Source of the DNA: Sphingomonas limnosediminicola
GTDB lineage: Bacteria > Pseudomonadota > Alphaproteobacteria > Sphingomonadales > Sphingomonadaceae
Reading direction: 5' to 3'
Length of the DNA stretch: 64,000 nucleotides
NCBI RefSeq assembly: GCF_039537965.1
Contig: NZ_BAABBM010000001.1
Coordinates: 992,001 to 1,056,000 of the forward strand
A model generated the notes under the pieces. It did no database searches. It saw only the letters and a program-made list of their open reading frames with translations, and was not told the DNA's origin. This document shows, in pieces, positions 8,857-16,577 of this stretch (positions are counted from its first letter, which is position 1; each line of letters starts with the position of its first letter). The translations under genes were made by a program, and so were the position numbers.

Positions 8857-10941
8857 TCAACCTCGCTCGGGTCGCGCCGGTGCCGTCGCGGGGGCAGGCT
8901 GGGCAGCGTCCTTCCCCAGCCACCGACCGAACCAGCCGAACACCTCGTCATACCATTGGACCGAATTCTTCGGCTTCAGCACCCAGTGGTTCTCATCCGG
9001 GAAGATCAGCAGCCGCGAGGGAATGTTGCGGCGCTGGAGCGCGGTGAAAGCGGCGATCCCCTGCGTGTAGGGGATGCGGAAATCCTTCTCACTGGTGATA
9101 ACGAGCTGCGGCGTCCGCCAGTTGGTGACGAAGTTGACCGGGTTCCATTTCTCGAACTCGCCCGGCGCTTCATAATAAGGATGTTTGCCGTGCTCCCACT
9201 CGTCGAACCACAGCTCTTCGGTCTCATATGCCATGGCGCGGGCATCGAAGACGCCGTCGTGCTGGACGATGCACTTGAACCTGTCGGGCCATTTCCCTTC
9301 GATCCAGTTCATCATGTAGCCGCCGTAGGACCCGCCGGCCGCGCAGGCGTTGTTGGCGTCGAGCTGCGGGTCTTGAGCGGTCGCGTAGGCGAGACCTTTT
9401 TGAAGGTCTTCAAGCGGCCAGCCGCCCCAGTTCTGATGGATCGCGTCGGTGAAGGCCTGGCCATATCCGGTCGATCCGTGGAAATCGACGCTCACGATGC
9501 CGTAGCCGGGTGCTGAGAAGAGCCGCGGGTTCCAGCGGAAGGACCAGCTGTTGGAGAAGCTGCCCTGTGGGCCACCGTGGACGAGCAGCAGGACGGGCAG
9601 CTTGGACGTCACGAGGTTTGGCTTCAGCGTGAAGCCCCACACCGTGTCGTTGTTCGCGCCCTTGAAGCTGAACTTGCGGAAGGTGACCGGGTCGAGCTGC
9701 GAAAGCAAAGCGCGGTTGACGTCGGTCAGCTTCGTCGCTCGGCCGGCGGCGTCGAGGCGATAGATGTCGTCGGGAGCGTAAACGCTGTTCATCGTCACGA
9801 TCGCGCCGCTGCCGGCGAGCGCGTGGACGTTGGCGTAATGGCCCTCGCCCGTCAGCCGCGTGACCTTGCCGGTCGCGACATCGACTCGCCACACGGGCTC
9901 TTCGAGCGTGTCTTCGGCGGTGATCAGGATGCTACGCCCGTCGGGCGCCCATTCGACCGACCCGACCGAACGGTCGAAATTCTGCGTTAGCGCCCGGGTC
10001 TGGCCGGTGGCGATGTCGCGCAGCTGGAGGACCTGACGATCGGCTTCATAGCCTGGCCTCGCCATGGCGACGTAAGCGAGCGTGCGACCATCGGGTGATA
10101 CAGCGGGCGCGGTGTCGGTTGCGTCATTGGCGTCGGTCAAGTTGACCGGCCGGGTGCTGCCGTCGCTTGGAACCGCGAAGATATCCATGTTTGTGGACAA
10201 GGGCTCGATCCGCCCGGCTTCGCGGAGCGTAAAGTAGAGCGTGCGGCCGTCGGGCGAGAAAGCCAGTTCCTCGCCGCCGCCGAACGGCTTCGACGGCGTA
10301 TCGCCTTCAAGGTTGCCGGTGATACGGAGACCCGGACCCGACAGGCGGCCGTTGACGACCGGGTAACTGTAGAGGCGCGAGCGCGTGCCGGGCTCGGCCC
10401 ACGTATCCCAGTGACGCACGAAAAGCTGATCGTAGGTGCGACCCGATCCTGCCGGCTTGGGCGCCGTGACGCCTGCGCAGCTGATGTCCGGGCACGCCGG
10501 GCGGTCGGCCCAGACGACGACGCGGTCACCGGTGGGCGACAACTTGAAGCCGCCGACGTCGACGCTGAAGCTGCTGACCTGCACCGCCGCGCCGCGCGGC
10601 GCCATGCGGAACAGCTGGTCGTGATCGCCGACCGGCATCAGGAACCAGATCGATCCATCGCGCCCGAAGACGGCATCATGACCCTTCTCGGCGCCCTTGA
10701 CCGGCTGCGGCAGCGCGCCCGGCCGCGTCAGGTCGAGCGTGTGCAGCGTGTTGTTGCGCTTGTTCTTGTCCCAGTCGGTGTCCGAGATCGTGAAGACCGC
10801 CAGGCGGCCATCCGGCGAAACTTCCGGAGCGCCGAGGCGATGCATCGATTGCATGTCGCGGGCCGTCATCGGGCGGGCAGAAAGCGGGGAAGCCGCAAGC
10901 GCGACGGCTGCGGCGGCGAGGAGAAGCTTGGGCTGAATCAT
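8857..10941 (-). CDS. S9 family prolyl oligopeptidase-type serine peptidase, exported
   Basis: 694 residues from ATG 10941, where a clear signal peptide starts (MIQPKLLLAAAAVALAASPLSA). The open frame reaches 10971 but the extra residues are not signal-like. The middle is a WD40-like propeller with repeated SPDGR segments. The C-terminal alpha/beta hydrolase has the nucleophile in GGSYGGYMMNW, the Asp region near KDFRIPYTQG and the His in DENHW. Such acylaminoacyl or dipeptidyl peptidases trim short peptides in the periplasm. It separates valS from the PopZ-like gene, which looks like an insertion into an otherwise common neighbourhood. Its natural substrate is unknown. Confidence 0.92.
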   Translation of the reverse strand: MIQPKLLLAAAAVALAASPLSARPMTARDMQSMHRLGAPEVSPDGRLAVFTISDTDWDKNKRNNTLHTLDLTRPGALPQPVKGAEKGHDAVFGRDGSIWFLMPVGDHDQLFRMAPRGAAVQVSSFSVDVGGFKLSPTGDRVVVWADRPACPDISCAGVTAPKPAGSGRTYDQLFVRHWDTWAEPGTRSRLYSYPVVNGRLSGPGLRITGNLEGDTPSKPFGGGEELAFSPDGRTLYFTLREAGRIEPLSTNMDIFAVPSDGSTRPVNLTDANDATDTAPAVSPDGRTLAYVAMARPGYEADRQVLQLRDIATGQTRALTQNFDRSVGSVEWAPDGRSILITAEDTLEEPVWRVDVATGKVTRLTGEGHYANVHALAGSGAIVTMNSVYAPDDIYRLDAAGRATKLTDVNRALLSQLDPVTFRKFSFKGANNDTVWGFTLKPNLVTSKLPVLLLVHGGPQGSFSNSWSFRWNPRLFSAPGYGIVSVDFHGSTGYGQAFTDAIHQNWGGWPLEDLQKGLAYATAQDPQLDANNACAAGGSYGGYMMNWIEGKWPDRFKCIVQHDGVFDARAMAYETEELWFDEWEHGKHPYYEAPGEFEKWNPVNFVTNWRTPQLVITSEKDFRIPYTQGIAAFTALQRRNIPSRLLIFPDENHWVLKPKNSVQWYDEVFGWFGRWLGKDAAQPAPATAPARPERG

Positions 10942-10978
10942 GACTGCGGCGTAGCAAAGCCGCAGCGTCACGCAAGGA

Positions 10979-11410
10979 CTAGAGCGGGCGCCCCGTGATA
11001 CGCGAGATTTCGCGCTTCACATGCTCCTCGACCATCTGCGGCAGATGATCGTCGAGCCATTGCTTGAGCATCGGGCGAAGCATCTCGCGCACAATCTCCT
11101 CAAGTGGGTTGGCCTGTGGCGTCGCGGGCGTCGTCGCGGCGACGGTCTGGAGTTGCTCGAGCGCCTGCCGGCTCTGACCTGCCGCCTGCTCATCGAGCAA
11201 TGGCGGTCCTAGGTCCGCGGCCGGCGCAAGCGGCTGGTCGAGCTCGAGCACGTCCTCATCGCCGGTGTCGGACGTCTCTTCGGGCAGAGGTTCGTCTTCG
11301 AGCTGGTCGACGGGCGGCGCCGTCGAACGCAATTCCTTCTCCTCCGCGATCACTTTTTTGATCGACGCGAGGATGTCTTCCATCGAGGGTTCGCGACCGG
11401 GCGACTGCAT
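10979..11410 (-). CDS. PopZ-like DUF2497 polar organising protein
   Basis: 143 residues. The protein has the PopZ plan: a short N-terminal helix (PSMEDILASIKKVIAEE), an acidic, proline-rich, low-complexity middle (residues 30-100), and a conserved C-terminal helical module (IVREMLRPMLKQWLDDHLP then VEEHVKREISRITG). In Caulobacter PopZ forms a polymer network at the pole that anchors the chromosome origin through ParB. The same role here is inferred from this plan and from the gene lying between tolC and the valS region. The middle is shorter than in Caulobacter PopZ. It starts at ATG 11410, 15 bases after the TolC gene. Confidence 0.85.
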   Translation of the reverse strand: MQSPGREPSMEDILASIKKVIAEEKELRSTAPPVDQLEDEPLPEETSDTGDEDVLELDQPLAPAADLGPPLLDEQAAGQSRQALEQLQTVAATTPATPQANPLEEIVREMLRPMLKQWLDDHLPQMVEEHVKREISRITGRPL

Positions 11411-11425
11411 GGGCGCGGATATCGC

Positions 11426-12922
11426 TTATTGCTGCGGCCGAGTCACCCCTGACGTGGTCACCGGTTCGATCAACGTCGTGCCGGGCACGAGTTGCGGCGT
11501 GACGGCCGGATTGGGCGGTAGCTCATTGGGATCCACGGTGCGGGTCGCGGCCGTCGGGTGGCGAGGATCGGTGGACCAATCGCTCCAGCTCCCCGCGACA
11601 CGACGATAATTGCCGAGCGGATCGTACAGCGGACCGCCGTCGAGCCCGAGGTCCTGCGCTTCCGCCTGACCCATCGCATTCAGCAGCTGGAAGCCAGCCA
11701 CATATGCGTCACGCTTCGCGGTCACCAGTTCGACCTGGGAGTTCAACAGTTCCTGCTCGGCATTCAAAACGTCGAGAACGGTGCGCGTGCCGACACTTTG
11801 CTCGGCGCGAGCGCCTTCGAGCGCGAGCTCGTTGGCCTGGGCGGCGACAGTATTGGACTGGATCGCTTTTTGCGCTGCGTCGTAGAGCGCGAACGCGGCG
11901 CGCGCAGCCTGGACGACGGCGCGTTCCGTGCCGACGACCTGCTCCGTGACCTGGCCCTGCTGGGCCTGCGCCTGACGAATACGCGCCGAGGGAAGGCCGC
12001 CCTGAAAGATCGGGATCCTGGAACTCAGGCCGATGGCCGTCTGCCCGCCGGTGCTCTGCTGATTCCCGATCGTGCCGCCAAGCTCGTTCACGTAGGTGCC
12101 GCTTCCCACTGCCGACAAAGTAGGCAGCCGGCTCGCTTCGGCGACGCGAACGTCATATCCAGCGGCGATCGCCTGACGCGTGATGGCAATGAGGTCGGGA
12201 TTATTCGCGAGCGCGATTCGAACGGCCTCTTCCGGGCTTGTTGGAAGCGGCGGAAGCGGCGGCGGCGGGGCCAACACGCCTGGCGGATGGCCGATAACCT
12301 GACGGTAAGTGGCTTCGCTCGCCGTCAGGCGGCCTTGCGATTCCGCAAGCCGCGAACGCCCGAGCTGCAACCGCGCTTCCGACTGAGCGACGTCGGTCCG
12401 AGTAAGATCACCAATCTGAAAGCGGTCGCGTGTCGCCTCGAGGTTGGTGGTCAGGACTTTGACGTTGTTGGCGTTGAGCTCCACGATGGCGCGATCGCGG
12501 ATGACATCCATGTATGCCGTGACGGCCTGGGTGAAGACATCGCCCTCGACAGCGCGAAGCGTGGCCCGGCTTGCCTCTACCCGGGTCTTCGCGGCACGAA
12601 CGTCATTCCTGACCGCGCCGCCGTTGAATATTGGGTAGCTCAGGTCCAGCCCAGCCGAGAGCGTGGGCCCGTTTCCCCCCGTCTCCAGAATGCCGCTGCG
12701 GCTGAGGTCGCGGTTGATGCCCAAGGTGCCACTGACTTGCGGTCGGCCGGCCGCGCGAGCCACCGCCACGCTGGCGTCCACGCCACGCAGGACTTCACGC
12801 TGCGCCGTGAGTGTCGGGTTGGTGTGGTAGGACGAGACAAGCGCCTCGCGCAGGGTGTCGGCCGAGGCCGTACCCGCCATCAGCGCAGCAACCAGCGATC
12901 CGGAAATAAGCTTACGAAGCAC
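11426..12922 (-). CDS. tolC: TolC family outer membrane efflux channel
   Basis: 498 residues with an N-terminal signal peptide (LISGSLVAALMAGTASA). The body carries two long alternating helix-strand repeats; typical pieces are DVAQSEARLQLGRSRLAESQGRL and TVLDVLNAEQELLNSQVELV. The C-terminus is a proline- and threonine-rich tail of about 70 residues. TolC trimers form the outer membrane exit duct for ABC and RND pumps and type I secretion. A partner adaptor and ABC pump are encoded 10 kb away at 16578-23603. The gene is 10 bases downstream of the Pcm-like gene and probably co-transcribed with it. See the sigma-54 site at 14013-14028 for possible shared control with the pump. Confidence 0.93.
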   Translation of the reverse strand: MLRKLISGSLVAALMAGTASADTLREALVSSYHTNPTLTAQREVLRGVDASVAVARAAGRPQVSGTLGINRDLSRSGILETGGNGPTLSAGLDLSYPIFNGGAVRNDVRAAKTRVEASRATLRAVEGDVFTQAVTAYMDVIRDRAIVELNANNVKVLTTNLEATRDRFQIGDLTRTDVAQSEARLQLGRSRLAESQGRLTASEATYRQVIGHPPGVLAPPPPLPPLPTSPEEAVRIALANNPDLIAITRQAIAAGYDVRVAEASRLPTLSAVGSGTYVNELGGTIGNQQSTGGQTAIGLSSRIPIFQGGLPSARIRQAQAQQGQVTEQVVGTERAVVQAARAAFALYDAAQKAIQSNTVAAQANELALEGARAEQSVGTRTVLDVLNAEQELLNSQVELVTAKRDAYVAGFQLLNAMGQAEAQDLGLDGGPLYDPLGNYRRVAGSWSDWSTDPRHPTAATRTVDPNELPPNPAVTPQLVPGTTLIEPVTTSGVTRPQQ

Positions 12923-12931
12923 GCTGCCCCC

Positions 12932-13582
12932 TTAAAATTTGAATTCTTTCGGGCGGCTGAAGCCGGGCAGCGCCGGAACCCCCGAATCGCTTATGGAAAG
13001 ATAACCGAACGCGTCGCCGGCCTTGCGTCCAACCACGAGCCGGGTAACGCCGCGATCGATGATCGCCGTGCCGAGACGGCCGCCGTCGTCGAGCTGGGCG
13101 ACGATCTCGTCCGGGATGAACTCGACCGCGCCATCGATCAGGATTTGCTGAAAGGGGCCGCAGTCGGCCGCGCCGGCTGAGAGCGGTCCCTCGACAATAT
13201 CAGCGCCGAGTTCGCGCGCCTCCGCTGCAAGATCAGCATCGCTCTCGACGGCGACGACGTCGAGGCCGATCGCCCGCAGCACGGCGGCGGAATAACCGGT
13301 CCCCGCGCCGACAACGAGCGCGCGCTGACCCGGCATGGGCGCCATCTGCGTCAGCAACTGCCCAAGGACGGCCGGCGGCGGCAGGTAGCGCCCATTGCCG
13401 AAGGAAAGCGCGCGGTCGGCATAAGCAAGCGGGCGCACGCCAGCAGGGAGAAACTTCTCACGCTGGATCGTGCCCATCGCACGCGTAACCGCGGGGTCCA
13501 CAACGCCCTGCGGGCGAAGCTGGCTTTCCACCATGGCCTCGCGGGCGGCGGCGAAATCGGGAATAGGAGTGTGCACCGTCAT
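12932..13582 (-). CDS. Protein-L-isoaspartate O-methyltransferase family protein (Pcm-like)
   Basis: 216 residues. The SAM-binding motif ALVVGAGTGYSAAVL is near residue 90, after the Pcm-type N-terminal region (MVESQLRPQGVVDPAVTRAM and REKFLPAGVRPLAY). Classical Pcm repairs isoaspartyl residues. This alphaproteobacterial subtype sits next to tolC, but its motif I reads VVGAGTGYSA, so repair activity is inferred from family only. It starts at ATG 13582, directly left of the tRNA-Cys region, and heads the leftward tolC/PopZ-like group. A weak native promoter was not obvious; the nearest strong promoter-like signal is the sigma-54 site at 14013-14028. Confidence 0.82.
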   Translation of the reverse strand: MTVHTPIPDFAAAREAMVESQLRPQGVVDPAVTRAMGTIQREKFLPAGVRPLAYADRALSFGNGRYLPPPAVLGQLLTQMAPMPGQRALVVGAGTGYSAAVLRAIGLDVVAVESDADLAAEARELGADIVEGPLSAGAADCGPFQQILIDGAVEFIPDEIVAQLDDGGRLGTAIIDRGVTRLVVGRKAGDAFGYLSISDSGVPALPGFSRPKEFKF

Positions 13583-13790
13583 AGCTGTTATATGCCGCTA
13601 ATACACCGTTAGTTCAAGTTTCTCCTGCGCGAAGACGCAGGCTGTCGAGATGCGCTCATATCGGCACGGGCACGCGAGGCCAACCGCCGTTGATAGAATG
13701 ACGAGCGGCTGTGTCCCGAAGGTTTCACGCTTTCCAGTCTTGGGGTTGACCGCGGCGGGACCGGCACGGCAAAGGCAGCCGCTCTCCCCC

Positions 13791-13864
13791 GGCCCGATGG
13801 CGGAGTGGTTACGCAGAGGACTGCAAATCCTTGCACGCCGGTTCGATTCCGGCTCGGGCCTCCA
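13791..13864 (+). tRNA. tRNA-Cys (GCA)
   Basis: A full cloverleaf can be drawn. The acceptor arms are GGCCCGA (13791-13797) and TCGGGCC (13854-13860). The anticodon stem is GAGGA/TCCTT around loop CTGCAAA, with anticodon GCA at 13823-13825. The T arm contains GGTTCGATTCC. CCA is encoded at 13862-13864. It stands alone between leftward genes and the FixLJ region. A leftward transcript from the sigma-54 site at 14013 would run antisense across it. Confidence 0.97.
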
Positions 13865-13903
13865 TCTCCATCCGGTCTAGGGAACGACCGGTTCGCGGCG
13901 CCC

Positions 13904-13940
13904 TGTCCGGACTTGAACAGGTGATGTCCATAAGCGGACA
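13904..13940. promoter_or_regulatory. Pair of TGTCC-N6-GGACA-type operators
   Basis: Two 16-bp palindromes lie in tandem: TGTCCGGACTTGAACA at 13904-13919 and TGTCCATAAGCGGACA at 13925-13940, separated by 5 bases, so their centres are 21 bp apart (two helical turns). The same pair with the same 5-base gap occurs at 23661-23697 in front of the exporter operon, and both pairs lie about 72 bases downstream of a leftward sigma-54 promoter. I infer binding sites for an NtrC-type activator, most simply the one encoded at 23854. Confidence 0.7.
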
Positions 13941-14012
13941 CCGATGACCCGCCCCTCTCGGTATCGGTCAGAGCGGCTGTTGATCTGTCGCTATTCATTC
14001 CCACACTGAAAC

Positions 14013-14028
14013 TGCAACTTGCGTGCCA
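14013..14028 (-). promoter_or_regulatory. Sigma-54 promoter, leftward
   Basis: On the minus strand the sequence reads TGGCACGCAAGTTGCA, a match to the -24/-12 consensus TGGCAC-N5-TTGC with the invariant GG and GC in place. It points toward the tRNA-Cys (antisense) and the pcm-like/tolC genes, with an expected start near 14001. The upstream side carries a 9-bp inverted repeat at 14048-14078. Confidence 0.7.
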
Positions 14029-14047
14029 AGTGGGCGAGCTGAATCCT

Positions 14048-14078
14048 GTGACTTTGCTAGTCATGGCAACAAAGTCAC
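14048..14078. repeat. 9-bp inverted repeat upstream of sigma-54 promoter
   Basis: GTGACTTTG at 14048-14056 and its perfect complement CAAAGTCAC at 14070-14078 flank 13 bases. It lies 20 bases upstream of the leftward -24 element and ends 51 bases before the small gene at 14130. It could be a further activator site or belong to the rightward genes; which one is not clear from sequence. Confidence 0.5.
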
Positions 14079-14129
14079 TATGGGAAACCACGTATACATC
14101 CGGGCCAGGGTTTCGGGCATCAAAACCCG

Positions 14130-14477
14130 ATGGTTTGGAGATCAATTCGCCTGGAGTTGGGCAGCACCGAAGAATTTCCTGCCGGCTCGGTGAGTCGCGT
14201 CTACCTCATCCGCTTGCCGCTGGATGATCGCGATACAGTTGACGAGAGAGCGTTTCGCGACAGCCCGGCGCATGCAACCGTCAGGCGCCATTGGTCCACT
14301 GAACCCGATAAGCGCGGCGTCGTCGTCCAGTCGGGCTGCAACTGGACGCTTCAATGCAACGGAGATCCTGGGCGCGCCCTGTGCCTCGACGGCAAGCCGA
14401 TTCGGCTCGGCCAGGCGATTACTGTCATTGAGCCCGACGGCACCCGATTGCCATTCAAGGTTGCGAGCGTCCGCTGA
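14130..14477 (+). CDS. Conserved hypothetical protein, fixL-linked
   Basis: 115 residues, no signal peptide or membrane segment. It contains the segments LGSTEEFPAGSVSRVYLIRLP, a central HATVRRHWSTEPDKRG, and a C-terminal ITVIEPDGTRLPFKVASV. The shape suggests a small beta-rich cytoplasmic protein. I recall similar small proteins in sphingomonads but no known function. It is 38 bases upstream of fixL in the same direction, so it may be the first gene of that operon. In-frame starts just inside (TTG 14136, TTG 14154 region) are possible, since the conserved part begins with IRLELG. Confidence 0.65.
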   Translation: MVWRSIRLELGSTEEFPAGSVSRVYLIRLPLDDRDTVDERAFRDSPAHATVRRHWSTEPDKRGVVVQSGCNWTLQCNGDPGRALCLDGKPIRLGQAITVIEPDGTRLPFKVASVR

Positions 14478-14515
14478 ACATTCGACCGGTCGCTTCGACC
14501 TGCTATAGTTCCGCG

Positions 14516-15652
14516 ATGGACGGTCCGGCCGATCACTCGCACACGTCTCTGGTGGGCCAAGAAGAGCACTTTCGCTCTATCCTGGCGACCGTTCCGGACG
14601 CCATGGTCCTGATTGATGAAAAGGGAATCATCCTTTCGTTCAGTGCCGCTGCCGAAAAGATGTTCGGTTATGCCGAAGACGAAGCGGTCGGCGAAAATGT
14701 GTCGATGCTGATGCCCTCCCCGGACCGCGAGCGGCACGATGGGTACCTCAAAAACTACCAAGACACGGGGGTCCGAAAGATCATTGGGATCGGCCGTGTC
14801 ACCACCGCGCGTCACCGCGACGGCAACACGTTTCCGATCGAGCTTACGGTCGGCGAAACCTGGGTCGAGGGACAGCGCATATTCACCGGCTTCATCCATG
14901 ACATTACGCAGCGGCGGGAAACGGACCTGCGGCTGCGGGATCTCCAGACGGAGCTCGCCCATGTCGGCCGGCTTAGCGAGATGGGAATGCTAGCGTCTTC
15001 GCTTGCGCACGAACTCAACCAGCCGCTGACCGCGATCGCCAGTTATTGCGAAGGAGTCGCCGATCTCCTGAGCGGTGACCCAGACGCCGAGCGAATCGAA
15101 ACGGCGAGAGAGGCACTTCGGGAGACGGCCGATCAGGCGCTTCGGGCTGGCCAGATCGTCAAGCGCATGCGCGATTTCCTTAGCCATGGGCAGACCGAAT
15201 ACCGGGTGGAAAGCCTCGCGCGCATCGTCACCGAAGCGAACGCACTGGCGCTGGTCGGTTCGCAAGAACATGGGATCGACGTTCAGGTGGAAATCGACCC
15301 CTCCGCCGACCAGGTTTTCGTCGACAGGATCCAGATCCAGCAGGTCCTGTTCAATTTGATCCGGAATGCCATCGAGGCAATGATGGACGCGCTCCACAGA
15401 TCACTAACGATTTTGACCGAGGGTGCGGATGACGTCGTGACGATCAGCGTCGAGGACACCGGATCCGGCATTGACGATTCCGTTGCGGCGCAACTGTTTC
15501 AGCCTTTCATCACGTCCAAACCATCTGGCATGGGCATCGGCCTGTCGATTTCCCGCACGATCATCGAAGCGCACGGTGGGCGCATTTGGTGCGAGGCGAA
15601 CCCTGCCGGTGGGACCATCTTTCGATTCACCCTTCCAAAAGCTGAGATCTAG
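14516..15652 (+). CDS. fixL: FixL-type haem-PAS oxygen sensor histidine kinase
   Basis: 378 residues and soluble: no membrane segment is present, as in Bradyrhizobium FixL but unlike Sinorhizobium FixL. The PAS domain spans about residues 15-135. Aligned by eye with Bradyrhizobium FixL, the proximal haem ligand is His74 (in DRERHDGYL) and the distal arginine is Arg94 (in IIGIGRV), so oxygen binding is expected. A second haem-edge arginine is replaced by Asn80. The kinase core follows: phospho-acceptor His165 in SSLAHELNQPL, then the ATPase domain with NLIRNAIEAM, DTGSGID and GMGIGLSIS. In the family, low oxygen releases kinase activity toward FixJ. No nitrogen-fixation gene is visible in the window, so the output is probably respiratory or metabolic. 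Confidence 0.92.
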   Translation: MDGPADHSHTSLVGQEEHFRSILATVPDAMVLIDEKGIILSFSAAAEKMFGYAEDEAVGENVSMLMPSPDRERHDGYLKNYQDTGVRKIIGIGRVTTARHRDGNTFPIELTVGETWVEGQRIFTGFIHDITQRRETDLRLRDLQTELAHVGRLSEMGMLASSLAHELNQPLTAIASYCEGVADLLSGDPDAERIETAREALRETADQALRAGQIVKRMRDFLSHGQTEYRVESLARIVTEANALALVGSQEHGIDVQVEIDPSADQVFVDRIQIQQVLFNLIRNAIEAMMDALHRSLTILTEGADDVVTISVEDTGSGIDDSVAAQLFQPFITSKPSGMGIGLSISRTIIEAHGGRIWCEANPAGGTIFRFTLPKAEI

Positions 15653-15654
15653 AA

Positions 15655-16272
15655 ATGCCTGATCCGCAAGAACGATTGGTGCACTTGGTCGATGACGATG
15701 CGGCAATCCGCCGGTCGGTCGGCTTTCTCCTCAAGACCTCGGGACACCGCGTCGAGACATACGCGTCCGGTGATGCGCTTCTGAAGCAAAGCAACAAGCT
15801 GAAAGACGGATGCATCCTGCTCGATATCCGAATGCCAGGAATGGACGGACTGGAGGTTCAGGAAGCGCTGCAGTCGAAGGGCGTCGCGCTCCCCGTCATA
15901 ATCATGACGGGCCACGGCGACGTGACTCTGGCAGTGAAGGCAATGAAGGCCGGCGCAGTCGATTTCATCGAAAAGCCGTTCGAGAAGGCCACGCTGCTTG
16001 AATCCCTCGACGAGGCGTATCGCCGACTGTCGACCAAAGAGGTCACGGACGACCGGGCGCGGGACGCGTCGTTGCGGTTGCAGGTGCTAACTGCCCGTGA
16101 GCGAGACGTTCTAGACGGCCTGTCTCACGGTCTGCCCAACAAGACGATCGCCTACGATCTCGGGATCAGCTCCCGGACCGTGGAGATACACCGCGCGAAC
16201 CTGATGACGAAGCTTGGCGTGCGCAGCTTGTCCGAAGCGCTTCGGATCGCCTTTGCGGCGCAAGGCAATTGA
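15655..16272 (+). CDS. fixJ: FixJ-type response regulator
   Basis: 205 residues. The receiver domain (residues 7-120) has the acidic pair in LVDDDAAIR, phospho-acceptor Asp57 in LLDIRMPGMDG and the conserved lysine in FIEKPFEKA. The C-terminal LuxR-type helix-turn-helix is at about residues 140-205 (LTARERDVLDGLSHGLPNKTI, then SSRTVEIHRANLMTKL). It starts 2 bases after the fixL stop, so the two are one transcription unit. FixJ dimers normally activate fixK-type genes; no fixK gene lies in the window. The gene is followed by an intergenic stretch with two long hairpins. Confidence 0.93.
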   Translation: MPDPQERLVHLVDDDAAIRRSVGFLLKTSGHRVETYASGDALLKQSNKLKDGCILLDIRMPGMDGLEVQEALQSKGVALPVIIMTGHGDVTLAVKAMKAGAVDFIEKPFEKATLLESLDEAYRRLSTKEVTDDRARDASLRLQVLTARERDVLDGLSHGLPNKTIAYDLGISSRTVEIHRANLMTKLGVRSLSEALRIAFAAQGN

Positions 16273-16362
16273 TAGTGCCCTGAGCAGGTAGCAGCACCCT
16301 TAATGAAGGCTCCGTAACAGTACGTATGGAGCAAACCGGGCGCGGAAGCCTAGGCACGAGTT

Positions 16363-16405
16363 GACCTTCCGGAGTCCCCCTCCCCCAGCCAAACTCCGGA
16401 AGGTC
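16363..16405. repeat. Long hairpin A: 13-bp perfect arms, 17-base loop
   Basis: GACCTTCCGGAGT (16363-16375) pairs perfectly with ACTCCGGAAGGTC (16393-16405) around a 17-base, C-rich loop. It lies in the 305-base gap between the ends of fixJ and the convergent permease gene. There is no T run on either side, so it is not a classical intrinsic terminator. Hairpin B (16495-16537) has identical geometry. Confidence 0.75.
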
Positions 16406-16494
16406 CTGTTCACAGCGACGCCCGTGCGCGCTGTCCTCATCCTGCAGCGACAGACCTCGAGCGCGAGCGATTTGGGCTCAGACTCGGAAGCTTA

Positions 16495-16537
16495 GGTCAC
16501 CGCGGGCAAGAGCACAGCAAGCACGCCCGCGGTGACC
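16495..16537. repeat. Long hairpin B: 13-bp perfect arms, 17-base loop
   Basis: GGTCACCGCGGGC (16495-16507) pairs perfectly with GCCCGCGGTGACC (16525-16537) around a 17-base loop. It is followed at 16545-16570 by a weaker GCCGGG/CCCGGC inverted repeat. It lies 40 bases from the permease stop. It may stop or stabilise the leftward exporter mRNA, or be part of a small RNA; neither is shown by the sequence. Confidence 0.75.
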
Positions 16538-16577
16538 AGCTTACGCCGGGTGAAAGGGACTCGGCCCGGCGCAATCC

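Noticed and set aside
13609-14145. A 178-codon minus-strand frame spanning the tRNA-Cys region, with an ATG at 13998 just after the sigma-54 site
   Set aside because: It translates the antisense of a tRNA and the operators, with low-complexity composition; a real protein is unlikely, though a non-coding transcript is possible.
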